Source: Chrysomallon squamiferum
Lineage: Eukaryota; Mollusca; Gastropoda; Neomphalida; Peltospiridae
Assembly: GCA_012295275.1 (NCBI GenBank)
Contig: CM022679.1
Location: 6,735,157-6,799,156 of the forward strand
DNA: 64,000 bases
Direction: 5' to 3'
Shown here piece by piece: positions 54,170-55,990 of the stretch. The notes beneath the pieces are model-generated. The model ran no database searches. It had not been told where the DNA came from and was given only the letters and a program-made list of their open reading frames with translations. Position numbers and translations under genes: made by a program. The stretch's first letter is position 1. Each line of letters starts with the position of its first letter.

Positions 54170-54260
54170 ATTAAATGAAATAAAGATGATAATCTTTTTT
54201 CTTTACATATTAATTTATTTTATTTTTGCAGATGATGATCCAGCCATTTACAAAGCATAA
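249..54260 (+). CDS. Gene A: giant SVEP1-like modular transmembrane receptor, 70 exons, 5' end missing
   Basis: Spliced gene assembled by hand from AG/GT borders, phase continuity and domain reading. It encodes nearly 4,000 residues: CTLD (C-terminal part), LDLa, CUB x3, CCP x4, EGF x2, CCP x4, HYR x2, CCP, domain X, GCC2/GCC3 x3, EGF x6, PAN-like, WxxW/CysD, EGF x8, pentraxin-like, HYR, CCP-like, domain X, GCC2/GCC3 x16, EGF x2, TM, cytoplasmic tail. A single-pass type I surface receptor or adhesion protein is inferred; the ligand is unknown. The order CCP-HYR-HYR-CCP-X-GCC x3-EGF-pentraxin matches the SVEP1/polydom core, but SVEP1 is secreted and lacks CTLD, LDLa, CUB, PAN, CysD and a TM. 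Upstream exons (signal peptide and start of the CTLD) are outside the window; gene B shows what they probably look like. Seven apparent one-base deletions interrupt the frame as given. Alternative: two genes joined by my phase chaining, but phase and domain continuity hold throughout. Confidence 0.85.
766..861 (+). CDS. Gene A exon 2: LDL-receptor class A domain
   Basis: Complete LDLa module in one phase 1-1 exon: F-H-C, R-C-I, L-T-C-D-G and the calcium-cage run D-D-C-G-D-S-S-D-E followed by the last Cys. All six cysteines and the acidic calcium ligands are present. The paralogous exon is 61915-62010. Confidence 0.93.
1083..1216 (+). CDS. Gene A exon 3: CUB domain 1, first half
   Basis: Begins phase 1 and ends phase 0. 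Shows the CUB opening: Cys, [12 protein letters not shown], then N-C-L-W-V-I. The intron that follows (1217-2185) is AT-rich with a short (TA)n at about 1369-1384; no gene seen in it. Confidence 0.9.
2186..2396 (+). CDS. Gene A exon 4: CUB domain 1, second half
   Basis: Phase 0 in, phase 1 out. Encodes the beta-strand half of CUB 1, with [20 protein letters not shown] and G-F-N-A-S-F. It lacks the second Cys pair, as some CUB domains do. The following intron (2397-2753) has an A-rich stretch near 2557-2571 and nothing else. Confidence 0.88.
2754..2911 (+). CDS. Gene A exon 5: degenerate CUB domain 2, first half
   Basis: Phase 1 to phase 0. Aligns as a CUB first half by position and by Y-T-W-I-I-T-A, but has no cysteine at all, so the usual first disulphide of CUB is missing. 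The intron after it is 2912-3226, with nothing recognised. Confidence 0.8.
3227..3425 (+). CDS. Gene A exon 6: CUB domain 2, second half
   Basis: Phase 0 in, phase 1 out. Contains [20 protein letters not shown] and G-K-G-F-K-F-N-Y, the expected end of a CUB fold. One lone Cys (Q-T-C-S-Y). The next intron (3426-3721) contains a short purine-rich AGAGAGGGAGAGAG run near 3602-3617. Confidence 0.85.
3722..3887 (+). CDS. Gene A exon 7: CUB domain 3, first half, with frameshift
   Basis: Phase 1 in. Opens as a good CUB (G-C-T-A-T-L, N-I-F-S-P-G-Y), but the frame meets TGA at 3835-3837. One T appears to be missing near 3803-3804, where a second CUB Cys is expected: shifting by one there restores Cys-Thr-Trp-Asn-Ile and the run L-T-F-L-V-E-E-F-D up to the GT donor in phase 0. 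The intron 3888-4738 contains a (TG)n tract and is otherwise empty. Confidence 0.8.
4279..4307. repeat. (TG)n microsatellite
   Basis: Uninterrupted TG dinucleotides of about 29 bases in gene A intron 7. Confidence 0.95.
4739..4906 (+). CDS. Gene A exon 8: CUB domain 3, second half, with frameshift
   Basis: Phase 0 in, phase 1 out. Reads [12 protein letters not shown], then hits TAA at 4814-4816. The stop lies at the end of a five-T run (4810-4814); a sixth T restores the frame through [10 protein letters not shown] and G-F-S-I-K-Y-S-K, a normal CUB end. The intron 4907-5350 is AT-rich with TGTG/CATATG-type low-complexity sequence around 5100-5165. Confidence 0.8.
5351..5575 (+). CDS. Gene A exon 9: sushi (CCP) domain 1
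   Basis: Phase 1-1. Four-cysteine [29 protein letters not shown] long insert (K-E-F-Q-D-S-S region) lies between Cys2 and Cys3. The intron after it (5576-6246) holds nothing recognised. Confidence 0.92.
6247..6436 (+). CDS. Gene A exon 10: sushi (CCP) domain 2
   Basis: Phase 1-1. Textbook [28 protein letters not shown]. The following intron (6437-7109) has no gene; a 71-codon open stretch at 6838-7053 lacks domain character and ends in the intron. Confidence 0.93.
7110..7295 (+). CDS. Gene A exon 11: sushi (CCP) domain 3
   Basis: Phase 1-1. [31 protein letters not shown]. The next intron (7296-7692) has poly-T tracts at about 7432-7449 and before the acceptor. Confidence 0.93.
7693..7881 (+). 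CDS. Gene A exon 12: sushi (CCP) domain 4
   Basis: Phase 1-1. T-C-T-L-P, I-K-N-G-F, V-K-C-K-P-G-Y, L-T-C-Q-S, I-S-C-K. Trp of the W-x-x-P region is replaced. The intron 7882-8417 is AT-rich with nothing recognised. Confidence 0.92.
8418..8531 (+). CDS. Gene A exon 13: calcium-binding EGF domain
   Basis: Phase 1-1. D-I-D-E-C opening, [14 protein letters not shown] core and final T-C-D. This is the cbEGF consensus with the Asp/Asn beta-hydroxylation-type context. The intron 8532-9217 contains T-rich low-complexity sequence around 8767-8800. Confidence 0.93.
9218..9409 (+). CDS. Gene A exon 14: EGF domain with a long C5-C6 insertion
   Basis: Phase 1-1. [23 protein letters not shown] match a cbEGF, but the last loop runs about 35 residues (through [10 protein letters not shown]) before H-T-C. 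This is far longer than usual. The intron 9410-9635 opens with a (CA)n tract. Confidence 0.9.
9422..9447. repeat. (CA)n microsatellite
   Basis: Uninterrupted CA dinucleotides just inside gene A intron 14. Confidence 0.92.
9636..9824 (+). CDS. Gene A exon 15: sushi (CCP) domain 5
   Basis: Phase 1-1. [31 protein letters not shown]. The intron 9825-11114 (1.3 kb) is AT-rich; I see only short CAT/ATT and CTA triplet runs (about 9929-9950 and 10940-10957) and no gene. Confidence 0.93.
11115..11318 (+). CDS. Gene A exon 16: divergent sushi (CCP) domain 6
   Basis: Phase 1-1. [23 protein letters not shown]. Spacing of the four Cys fits CCP but the hydrophobic core motifs are weak. The intron 11319-12122 shows nothing recognised. 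Confidence 0.87.
12123..12314 (+). CDS. Gene A exon 17: sushi (CCP) domain 7
   Basis: Phase 1-1. [27 protein letters not shown]. The intron 12315-12816 is empty. Confidence 0.92.
12817..13014 (+). CDS. Gene A exon 18: sushi (CCP) domain 8
   Basis: Phase 1-1, found by splice borders and translation because it has no internal Met start. [34 protein letters not shown]. The intron 13015-13242 holds nothing. Confidence 0.93.
13243..13482 (+). CDS. Gene A exon 19: HYR domain 1
   Basis: Phase 1-1. Hyalin-repeat (Ig-like) domain: [10 protein letters not shown] start, V-P-H-A-K-D-N-V-G centre, [13 protein letters not shown] end. The donor is GTTTGT, weaker than most here. The intron 13483-13943 carries the ATT-rich repeat. 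Confidence 0.9.
13605..13703. repeat. (ATT)n triplet-rich tract
   Basis: Interrupted ATT/TTA triplets, with two copies of a GAATG-TTTTT spacer between runs, in gene A intron 19. An open frame across it (13487-13714) is only a product of the triplet repeat. Confidence 0.9.
13944..14201 (+). CDS. Gene A exon 20: HYR domain 2
   Basis: Phase 1-1. Canonical [20 protein letters not shown], and the signature [13 protein letters not shown]. The pair of adjacent HYR exons followed by a CCP is the SVEP1 order. The intron 14202-15068 is AT-rich and empty. Confidence 0.93.
15069..15287 (+). CDS. Gene A exon 21: sushi (CCP) domain 9
   Basis: Phase 1-1. [33 protein letters not shown]. Six Cys rather than four, one extra pair in the first half, as in the CCP that follows HYR in SVEP1-type proteins. 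The next intron is 15288-15520. Confidence 0.9.
15521..15753 (+). CDS. Gene A exon 22: unnamed domain X1, first half
   Basis: Phase 1 in, phase 0 out. Mixed beta-strand and helix sequence ([27 protein letters not shown]) that I cannot assign to a named family. Its place between CCP and GCC2/GCC3 is the same as that of exons 47-49. The intron 15754-17258 (1.5 kb) holds no gene that I can see. Confidence 0.82.
17259..17532 (+). CDS. Gene A exon 23: unnamed domain X1, second half
   Basis: Phase 0 in, phase 1 out. [36 protein letters not shown]. It joins exon 24 as M-C-L-E-C-P-E-G, leading straight into a GCC2/GCC3 module. The ATG at its first codon is internal. The intron 17533-18418 contains short T-rich and TG/TA low-complexity stretches (about 18212-18290). 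Confidence 0.85.
18419..18577 (+). CDS. Gene A exon 24: GCC2/GCC3 module 1
   Basis: Phase 1-1. Ephrin-receptor-like Cys-rich module: [27 protein letters not shown], final S-Q-C. The intron 18578-18914 is empty. Confidence 0.93.
18915..19070 (+). CDS. Gene A exon 25: GCC2/GCC3 module 2
   Basis: Phase 1-1. [33 protein letters not shown]. The intron 19071-19549 holds the (TA)n tract. Confidence 0.92.
19400..19449. repeat. (TA)n microsatellite
   Basis: About 25 uninterrupted TA units in gene A intron 25, ending 100 bases before the acceptor. Confidence 0.95.
19550..19720 (+). CDS. Gene A exon 26: GCC2/GCC3 module 3
   Basis: Phase 1-1. [36 protein letters not shown]. Last of the first GCC set. 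The intron 19721-20102 is empty. Confidence 0.92.
20103..20189 (+). CDS. Gene A exon 27: EGF domain 3, main part
   Basis: Phase 1-1. [14 protein letters not shown] and V-C-T-C-N-P; the last loop and sixth Cys (G-Y-T-G-E-K-C) come from exon 28. The 1.9-kb intron 20190-22044 contains a (TA)n tract at 21382-21412, a poly-T at about 21512-21535 and no gene that I recognise. Confidence 0.9.
21382..21412. repeat. (TA)n microsatellite
   Basis: About 15 TA units in gene A intron 27, about 100 bases upstream of a 24-base poly-T run. Confidence 0.93.
22045..22158 (+). CDS. Gene A exon 28: end of EGF 3 and EGF domain 4
   Basis: Phase 1-1. G-Y-T-G-E-K-C ends EGF 3; then [14 protein letters not shown] and Y-Y-C-Q-C-K-Q begin EGF 4. 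Splitting after the fifth Cys is the standard EGF exon register here. The intron 22159-22613 is empty. Confidence 0.93.
22614..22743 (+). CDS. Gene A exon 29: end of EGF 4 and calcium-binding EGF domain 5
   Basis: Phase 1 in, phase 2 out. [30 protein letters not shown]. The donor is GTAAGT at 22744; the split codon completes as Asn with exon 30. Confidence 0.92.
22744..26015 (+). other. Gene A intron 29 (3.3 kb, the largest)
   Basis: Uniform AT-rich sequence with short A and T runs (for example about 25634-25648) and only about five CpG dinucleotides by eye. I found no exon, RNA gene or mobile element in it. Donor GTAAGT and acceptor TTTTTTTTAG are both strong. Confidence 0.75.
26016..26149 (+). 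CDS. Gene A exon 30: end of EGF 5 and EGF domain 6
   Basis: Phase 2 in, phase 1 out. N-C-S-T ends EGF 5; [22 protein letters not shown] and D-C-S form EGF 6. The next intron is 26150-26392. Confidence 0.92.
26393..26602 (+). CDS. Gene A exon 31: EGF domains 7 and 8
   Basis: Phase 1-1. [28 protein letters not shown], then [12 protein letters not shown] and Y-Q-C-V-C-N-A-G-M. One exon carries two EGFs, unlike most neighbours. The intron 26603-27348 has nothing recognised. Confidence 0.92.
27349..27587 (+). CDS. Gene A exon 32: end of EGF 8 and PAN/apple-like domain, with frameshift
   Basis: Phase 1-1. Begins G-K-F-C-Q-Y-D, closing EGF 8, then hits TGA at 27387-27389. From 27386 the next frame reads a PAN-like domain to the donor: [26 protein letters not shown] and Y-I-K-T-C. 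One missing base is needed; an A run at 27378-27381 is the simplest site. PAN/apple domains bind proteins or sugars. The intron 27588-28152 is empty. Confidence 0.8.
28153..28241 (+). CDS. Gene A exon 33: start of mucin WxxW (CysD) domain
   Basis: Phase 1 in, phase 0 out. [11 protein letters not shown] is the W-x-x-W signature, followed by an acidic stretch and T-L-L-E, matching the first part of the Mucin2_WxxW family. The intron 28242-29753 (1.5 kb) contains a threefold direct repeat at about 29240-29383 and nothing else noted. Confidence 0.88.
29240..29383. repeat. Threefold tandem repeat, about 55 bp unit
   Basis: Three diverged copies of a unit containing TTTATGAAATATTATACATT (the third reads ATCATACATT), each preceded by a T-G-G/T-G-A-T-A-A-like lead, in gene A intron 33. 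Confidence 0.8.
29754..29940 (+). CDS. Gene A exon 34: main part of mucin WxxW (CysD) domain
   Basis: Phase 0 in, phase 1 out. [21 protein letters not shown] and [11 protein letters not shown] follow the CysD consensus (I-x-C-R, G-L-x-C, D-Q, C-x-D-Y-x-x-x-x-x-C). CysD domains in gel-forming mucins and otogelin mediate non-covalent association; here the module sits in a receptor. The intron 29941-30317 has ATT-type low-complexity sequence near its start. Confidence 0.92.
30318..30548 (+). CDS. Gene A exon 35: EGF domains 9 and 10
   Basis: Phase 1-1. [26 protein letters not shown], then [15 protein letters not shown] and [10 protein letters not shown]. The sixth Cys of EGF 10 must come from exon 36. 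The intron is 30549-30922. Confidence 0.92.
30923..31068 (+). CDS. Gene A exon 36: end of EGF 10 and EGF domain 11, frame broken three times
   Basis: Acceptor TTTTAG at 30917-30922; donor at 31069 (GTATGA). Fragments of one EGF are readable in shifted frames: I-N-I-D-D-C-K-P (to 30962), then after a run of 14 T (30963-30976) [11 protein letters not shown] and [11 protein letters not shown]. One base is missing near 30932 and another near 31058, both where a Cys is expected, and the T run is one short of a multiple of three. With all three allowed, it enters phase 1 and leaves phase 0, exactly matching exon 37. Alternatively it is a decayed exon. Confidence 0.62.
31710..31909 (+). CDS. Gene A exon 37: calcium-binding EGF domain 12 and start of EGF 13
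   Basis: Phase 0 in, phase 2 out. [28 protein letters not shown]; then [13 protein letters not shown] and F-F-C. Donor GTACGT. The preceding intron 31069-31709 carries a TATC run at about 31249-31276. Confidence 0.9.
32222..32349 (+). CDS. Gene A exon 38: end of EGF 13 and EGF domain 14, main part
   Basis: Phase 2 in, phase 1 out. [11 protein letters not shown] ends EGF 13; [14 protein letters not shown] and C-Y-C-T-E form most of EGF 14. The intron 32350-32695 has an A run at about 32524-32544. Confidence 0.9.
32696..32812 (+). CDS. Gene A exon 39: end of EGF 14 and EGF domain 15, main part
   Basis: Phase 1-1. F-E-G-D-G-C-E, then [13 protein letters not shown] and Y-T-C-T-C-T-S. The intron 32813-33209 is plain. 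Confidence 0.92.
33210..33347 (+). CDS. Gene A exon 40: end of EGF 15 and EGF domain 16
   Basis: Phase 1-1. G-Y-D-G-K-N-C, then [28 protein letters not shown]. The donor GTTAAA is weak but phase and Cys count support it. Next intron 33348-33628. Confidence 0.88.
33629..33794 (+). CDS. Gene A exon 41: pentraxin/laminin-G-like domain, part 1
   Basis: Phase 1 in, phase 2 out. [18 protein letters not shown] and F-F-S-M-F-S-V-A match the N-terminal strands of a pentraxin-type jelly roll. It follows the EGF block as in SVEP1. The intron 33795-34308 is plain. Confidence 0.85.
34309..34548 (+). CDS. Gene A exon 42: pentraxin/laminin-G-like domain, part 2
   Basis: Phase 2-2. [22 protein letters not shown] and G-K-L-N-F-I-V-N are the classic 'W-H-x-x-x-x-x-W and G' core of LamG/pentraxin folds. 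The intron 34549-35690 holds a relic exon fragment (34643-34812). Confidence 0.9.
34643..34812 (+). pseudogene. Relic copy of the end of exon 52 plus its intron
   Basis: Aligns with 41712-41883 at high identity: the last 41 bases of the exon-52 GCC module (around AATGAAACAGGAGCAT), its donor, and about 130 bases of the following intron. In the relic the donor GT has become AT and there is no upstream exon half, so it cannot splice. It lies about 7 kb upstream of its source within the same gene. Confidence 0.9.
35691..35989 (+). CDS. Gene A exon 43: pentraxin/laminin-G-like domain, part 3, and linker
   Basis: Phase 2 in, phase 1 out. [21 protein letters not shown] ends the fold. A linker follows with I-F-V-W-N-E-F and a Cys pair, E-S-C-P-R-G-F and P-A-C-K-Q-A-D-P. 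The intron 35990-36287 is plain. Confidence 0.9.
36288..36422 (+). CDS. Gene A exon 44: HYR domain 3, first half
   Basis: Phase 1-1. S-C-P-S-D-V-K, then [12 protein letters not shown] matches the HYR 'V-x-W-x-x-P-x-F-x-D' strand. Next intron 36423-36687, nothing noted. Confidence 0.85.
36688..36783 (+). CDS. Gene A exon 45: HYR domain 3, second half
   Basis: Phase 1-1. [19 protein letters not shown] is the HYR C-terminal signature (A-x-D-x-A-G-N-x-x-x-C-x-F). Unlike HYR 1 and 2, this HYR is split by an intron. The intron 36784-37271 is plain. Confidence 0.88.
37272..37475 (+). CDS. Gene A exon 46: CCP-like domain 10, ending at a GC donor
   Basis: Phase 1-1. [29 protein letters not shown]: four Cys in CCP order but with poor core. 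Its donor is GAG|GCAAGT at 37476, a GC-AG intron. Phase 1 continues correctly into exon 47. The next intron is 37476-37732, TG-rich near 37508-37610. Confidence 0.85.
37733..37999 (+). CDS. Gene A exon 47: unnamed domain X2, part 1, with frameshift
   Basis: Phase 1 in; must leave phase 2. [38 protein letters not shown] then a basic G-R-R-R-K. After a four-A run (37950-37953) the meaningful frame shifts by one: [11 protein letters not shown] up to the donor, which alone gives the phase exon 48 needs. The intron 38000-39192 (1.2 kb) has TA/CA low-complexity sequence at about 38040-38112 and nothing else. Confidence 0.78.
39193..39283 (+). CDS. Gene A exon 48: unnamed domain X2, part 2
   Basis: Phase 2 in, phase 0 out. 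[11 protein letters not shown] and F-T-D-N-D-F-D-F-S. Short and Cys-free. Intron 39284-39720 ends with a (TTTA)n run at about 39650-39672. Confidence 0.78.
39721..39817 (+). CDS. Gene A exon 49: unnamed domain X2, part 3
   Basis: Phase 0 in, phase 1 out. [15 protein letters not shown] and Q-E-C, joining exon 50 as Q-E-C-V-E-C-A-P-G. This is the same exit into GCC2/GCC3 as exon 23. The intron 39818-40562 shows nothing recognised. Confidence 0.82.
40563..40724 (+). CDS. Gene A exon 50: GCC2/GCC3 module 4 (first of sixteen)
   Basis: Phase 1-1. [32 protein letters not shown]. The intron 40725-41294 holds a (TA)n tract and a poly-A at about 40880-40901. Confidence 0.93.
40799..40846. repeat. (TA)n microsatellite
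   Basis: About 24 TA units in gene A intron 50, with a 22-base A run shortly after. Confidence 0.94.
41295..41456 (+). CDS. Gene A exon 51: GCC2/GCC3 module 5
   Basis: Phase 1-1. [36 protein letters not shown]. Short intron 41457-41593. Confidence 0.92.
41594..41752 (+). CDS. Gene A exon 52: GCC2/GCC3 module 6
   Basis: Phase 1-1. [35 protein letters not shown]. Its 3' end and following intron are copied at 34643-34812. Intron 41753-41967. Confidence 0.93.
41968..42135 (+). CDS. Gene A exon 53: GCC2/GCC3 module 7
   Basis: Phase 1-1. [31 protein letters not shown]. The intron 42136-42810 has a CT-rich stretch near 42228-42284 and nothing else. Confidence 0.92.
42811..42987 (+). CDS. Gene A exon 54: GCC2/GCC3 module 8
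   Basis: Phase 1-1. [32 protein letters not shown]. Intron 42988-43499 is plain. Confidence 0.92.
43500..43661 (+). CDS. Gene A exon 55: GCC2/GCC3 module 9
   Basis: Phase 1-1. [36 protein letters not shown]. Short intron 43662-43842. Confidence 0.93.
43843..44040 (+). CDS. Gene A exon 56: GCC2/GCC3 module 10, longest of the set
   Basis: Phase 1-1. [28 protein letters not shown], then an extended last loop (P-D-F-V-T-E-T-A-A) before N-C-T-V. Intron 44041-44672 is plain. Confidence 0.92.
44673..44834 (+). CDS. Gene A exon 57: GCC2/GCC3 module 11
   Basis: Phase 1-1. [32 protein letters not shown]. Intron 44835-45382 is plain. Confidence 0.92.
45383..45556 (+). CDS. Gene A exon 58: GCC2/GCC3 module 12
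   Basis: Phase 1-1. [35 protein letters not shown]. Short intron 45557-45785. Confidence 0.92.
45786..45941 (+). CDS. Gene A exon 59: GCC2/GCC3 module 13
   Basis: Phase 1-1. [37 protein letters not shown]. Intron 45942-46382 has a T run near 46062-46078. Confidence 0.92.
46383..46541 (+). CDS. Gene A exon 60: GCC2/GCC3 module 14
   Basis: Phase 1-1. [38 protein letters not shown]. The following intron 46542-47264 holds a local tandem repeat. Confidence 0.93.
46698..46950. repeat. Diverged tandem repeat around a TATGTAGTTATCAT motif
   Basis: Five to six imperfect copies of ATAGTATGTAGTTATCAT-like sequence. Some copies are followed by GAAGCTGCAA and TTGTACAAATACTGA, in gene A intron 60. Units alternate short and long, so it looks like a compound repeat. 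Confidence 0.8.
47265..47420 (+). CDS. Gene A exon 61: GCC2/GCC3 module 15
   Basis: Phase 1-1. [34 protein letters not shown]. The acceptor is preceded by an unusual 15-base A run, not a pyrimidine tract, yet AG and phase are correct. Intron 47421-47805 is plain. Confidence 0.88.
47806..47970 (+). CDS. Gene A exon 62: GCC2/GCC3 module 16
   Basis: Phase 1-1. [32 protein letters not shown]. Intron 47971-48340 is plain. Confidence 0.92.
48341..48505 (+). CDS. Gene A exon 63: GCC2/GCC3 module 17
   Basis: Phase 1-1. [35 protein letters not shown]. Resembles exon 61 in its Y-F/Y-R-N start and its E-K-W-M-E / D-K-W-Q-D segment, suggesting paired duplication. Intron 48506-49093 holds a perfect 35-bp duplication. 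Confidence 0.92.
48699..48768. repeat. Perfect 35-bp tandem duplication
   Basis: Two identical adjacent copies (48699-48733 and 48734-48768) of a unit beginning AGAATAAAAACAGAACAAAC and ending GAATGACAG, in gene A intron 63. Zero mismatches imply a recent event or an assembly artefact. Confidence 0.95.
49094..49258 (+). CDS. Gene A exon 64: GCC2/GCC3 module 18
   Basis: Phase 1-1. [35 protein letters not shown]. Acceptor is TTTAAG. Intron 49259-49573 is plain. Confidence 0.92.
49574..49735 (+). CDS. Gene A exon 65: GCC2/GCC3 module 19 (last of sixteen)
   Basis: Phase 1-1. [31 protein letters not shown]. Intron 49736-49988 is plain. Confidence 0.92.
49989..50105 (+). CDS. Gene A exon 66: EGF domain 17
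   Basis: Phase 1-1. [30 protein letters not shown]: a 'Y-x-G-N-G' type EGF like those in NCAM-like and fasciclin/stabilin proteins. Intron 50106-50482 has ATT/TAT low complexity. Confidence 0.9.
50483..50590 (+). CDS. Gene A exon 67: EGF domain 18, juxtamembrane
   Basis: Phase 1-1. [26 protein letters not shown]. Last extracellular domain before the TM exon. Intron 50591-51357 is AT-rich and empty. Confidence 0.92.
51358..51472 (+). CDS. Gene A exon 68: transmembrane helix
   Basis: Phase 1 in, phase 2 out. After N-T-Q-E comes [13 protein letters not shown], then [15 protein letters not shown]: about 26 uninterrupted hydrophobic residues ending in basic R-K-R-Q-I-R-K from exon 69. This is a type I single-pass anchor. 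Upstream in-frame sequence from 51138 is intron. Intron 51473-51892 is plain. Confidence 0.93.
51893..52077 (+). CDS. Gene A exon 69: cytoplasmic tail with NPVY motif
   Basis: Phase 2 in, phase 1 out. Stop-transfer K-R-Q-I-R-K-P, then [25 protein letters not shown] and L-N-P-V-Y-S-V-S. Five tyrosines and an N-P-x-Y motif suggest PTB-domain binding or clathrin-type endocytosis. No kinase or death domain. The donor is GTTTGT. Confidence 0.9.
52078..54231 (+). other. Gene A intron 69 (2.2 kb)
   Basis: AT-rich; contains the (AAT)n repeat at 54111-54165 and several short non-domain open frames (52519-52701, 52957-53172). A downstream acceptor at 54230-54231 leads into the terminal exon. Confidence 0.7.
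54111..54165. repeat. (AAT)n microsatellite
   Basis: About 18 uninterrupted AAT triplets in gene A intron 69. Confidence 0.95.
54232..54260 (+). CDS. Gene A exon 70: last coding residues and stop
   Basis: Acceptor TTTTTGCAG. With the G carried from exon 69 it reads D-D-D-P-A-I-Y-K-A then TAA. A sixth tail tyrosine lies three residues from the C-terminus (A-I-Y-K-A). If exon 69 instead reads through its donor, the tail would end after only G-L at the TGA just past 52077, so this exon is the likelier end. Confidence 0.75.
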
Positions 54261-54706
54261 GAAGATGAAATATATATATATATAAGAGAGATTATAAATA
54301 TATCATTTGGATTTTTAAATATTTTTATACTGAAATATTTTTTTATTTTGCATTTATGAAAGACTTTGCTAGCCTTAAAAAAAATGTTAGGTTTTAGAAT
54401 GAATACAGAAAGAAAAAAATGTATGTATATTTAGAAAAGTGTTTGAAATTGTTAGTAAACAGTAAACAAACTGAATAGTGTATTTAGTATTAGAAAGTTT
54501 TAATTTGCAAATGTAACTTCACATTCTTTCTTTTTTCTGTTTTTAAGAACATATTTTTCTAAAACAGTTCTAAGATGATTAGTTAATGTCACTAAATGCA
54601 CAGAGGTTTTTTAAATTTGCAGTTTTATAAATATATTTATGAAAAGTAATGACAGGAATTAACCAGGAAGCTACAGTATTTCAAGTGTCAACAATGAACT
54701 CAGGCA

Positions 54707-54708
<2 letters not shown>

Positions 54709-54742
<34 letters not shown>
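54709..54742. repeat. (TA)n microsatellite
   Basis: About 17 TA units in the presumed 3' UTR of gene A. Confidence 0.92.
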
Positions 54743-54745
<3 letters not shown>

Positions 54746-55968
54746 GAATGAAAAACGAAATCCATTAACTGTGTTTGGATCCTAACTTCTGGTATATTTA
54801 TGGTTGAAGTCAGAGCTAGAGGTCAAATGAAATATTTCAGTGTTTACAAAATTTAAATACAAATAAAACACATTTTGTAAAATACTTCACACTCTTAAAA
54901 TATGTATAAAAAGATAGATTCCTGATTATTTTTATTAATAATAAAATGATATTAAAATGGATTTGTCACATCCATGAGTACTTAGTATACAGCAGTTTAA
55001 ATACTATAATAATGTAAACTGTATGTACTATTTAATATTTATGGATAAAAATATTATTAGATATTCTCATCAACCAGTGGAAGTAACATTAAAAAAACCA
55101 TGTTGTATAAAATCTGAACAGTCATTGTGTATCTGTGTATATATATATTTTTTATTATATTCCTTTATGTAGTTTATATTTTATTTTTTTCTTTACTCTT
55201 ATTTTTTATTATTTTTATTTTTAGATTAAAAAATATGAATATTTTGTGCATGTAATCAAAACTATTAACTGTATATAAGCATTTGTGTATAATCCAAGTT
55301 AGTTATAATTGTATATTATATCTATATCATCAAAAAAAAGTATCTCTGCATTTTATTCAAAATGTGATTACAATAATTAATTTTTAAAATCAGGTATGAA
55401 TTAAGTTCAATTTGGGATTTAACATTTTATAGTTTAAATGGTATGGAGTTATATAAAATTAAATGTTTCATTTTTTTTTATTATTATTATTATTTCACAC
55501 ACAAATTTCAATCACAGTGACAATAAATGCAGAGATAATGAATTAAATATATGGGTATTTTTCAAATATATTTTTATTTTTGTTGTACTGGTAGTTTTGT
55601 TGTGTATGTGTATGGATGTGTAAGTCATATATATATATATATATATCAGTGTGTGTGTGTCCTTTCTCTTTAATTATTTCTAATACCAATTTCTGCTCAC
55701 AGACTTCTTATAATTTTTTTTTTAAATGTTACTTTTTCTCCAGATATGTGCTATATATTTCAAATAACAATTTTTATCTTTTTGGGGGATAGTATTTACT
55801 TTCAATTAACATGCAAATTGAATACTTTATAAGTCTGTTTACTATAACAATTTTGTTTAAAGAATATATGAATGATTTGAAAACCATGTGATTTTATTTT
55901 AACACATTCAACAGTCATGTGTATTGTTTAAAAACCATACAGAACTGATATTATTCACATTTATATTG

Positions 55969-55974
55969 AATAAA
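55969..55974 (+). terminator. Candidate poly(A) signal of gene A
   Basis: AATAAA hexamer about 1.7 kb after the stop codon, followed within 30 bases by T-rich and GTTTGT sequence. It is the last convincing signal before the CpG-richer gene B leader. Confidence 0.45.
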
Positions 55975-55990
55975 ACTTATTTTTGTAACA

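Larger units (their letters stand above)
54261..55990 (+). other. Gene A 3' UTR (likely)
   Basis: AT-rich, no coding character. Contains a (TA)n tract at 54709-54742 and several AATAAA hexamers; the one at 55969-55974 is followed by a T/GT-rich stretch and is my best poly(A) candidate. Earlier AATAAA copies, for example 54862-54867, could also be used. Confidence 0.5.

Noticed and set aside
249-54260. Calling gene A a pseudogene
   Set aside because: Lesions are only one-base deletions, mostly in A/T runs; splice sites, cysteines and the stop codon are otherwise intact, and gene B shows the same lesion type.
249-54260. Assigning the symbol SVEP1
   Set aside because: The core order matches, but added CTLD, LDLa, CUB, CysD, a second cassette and a TM make orthology unproven without a tree.
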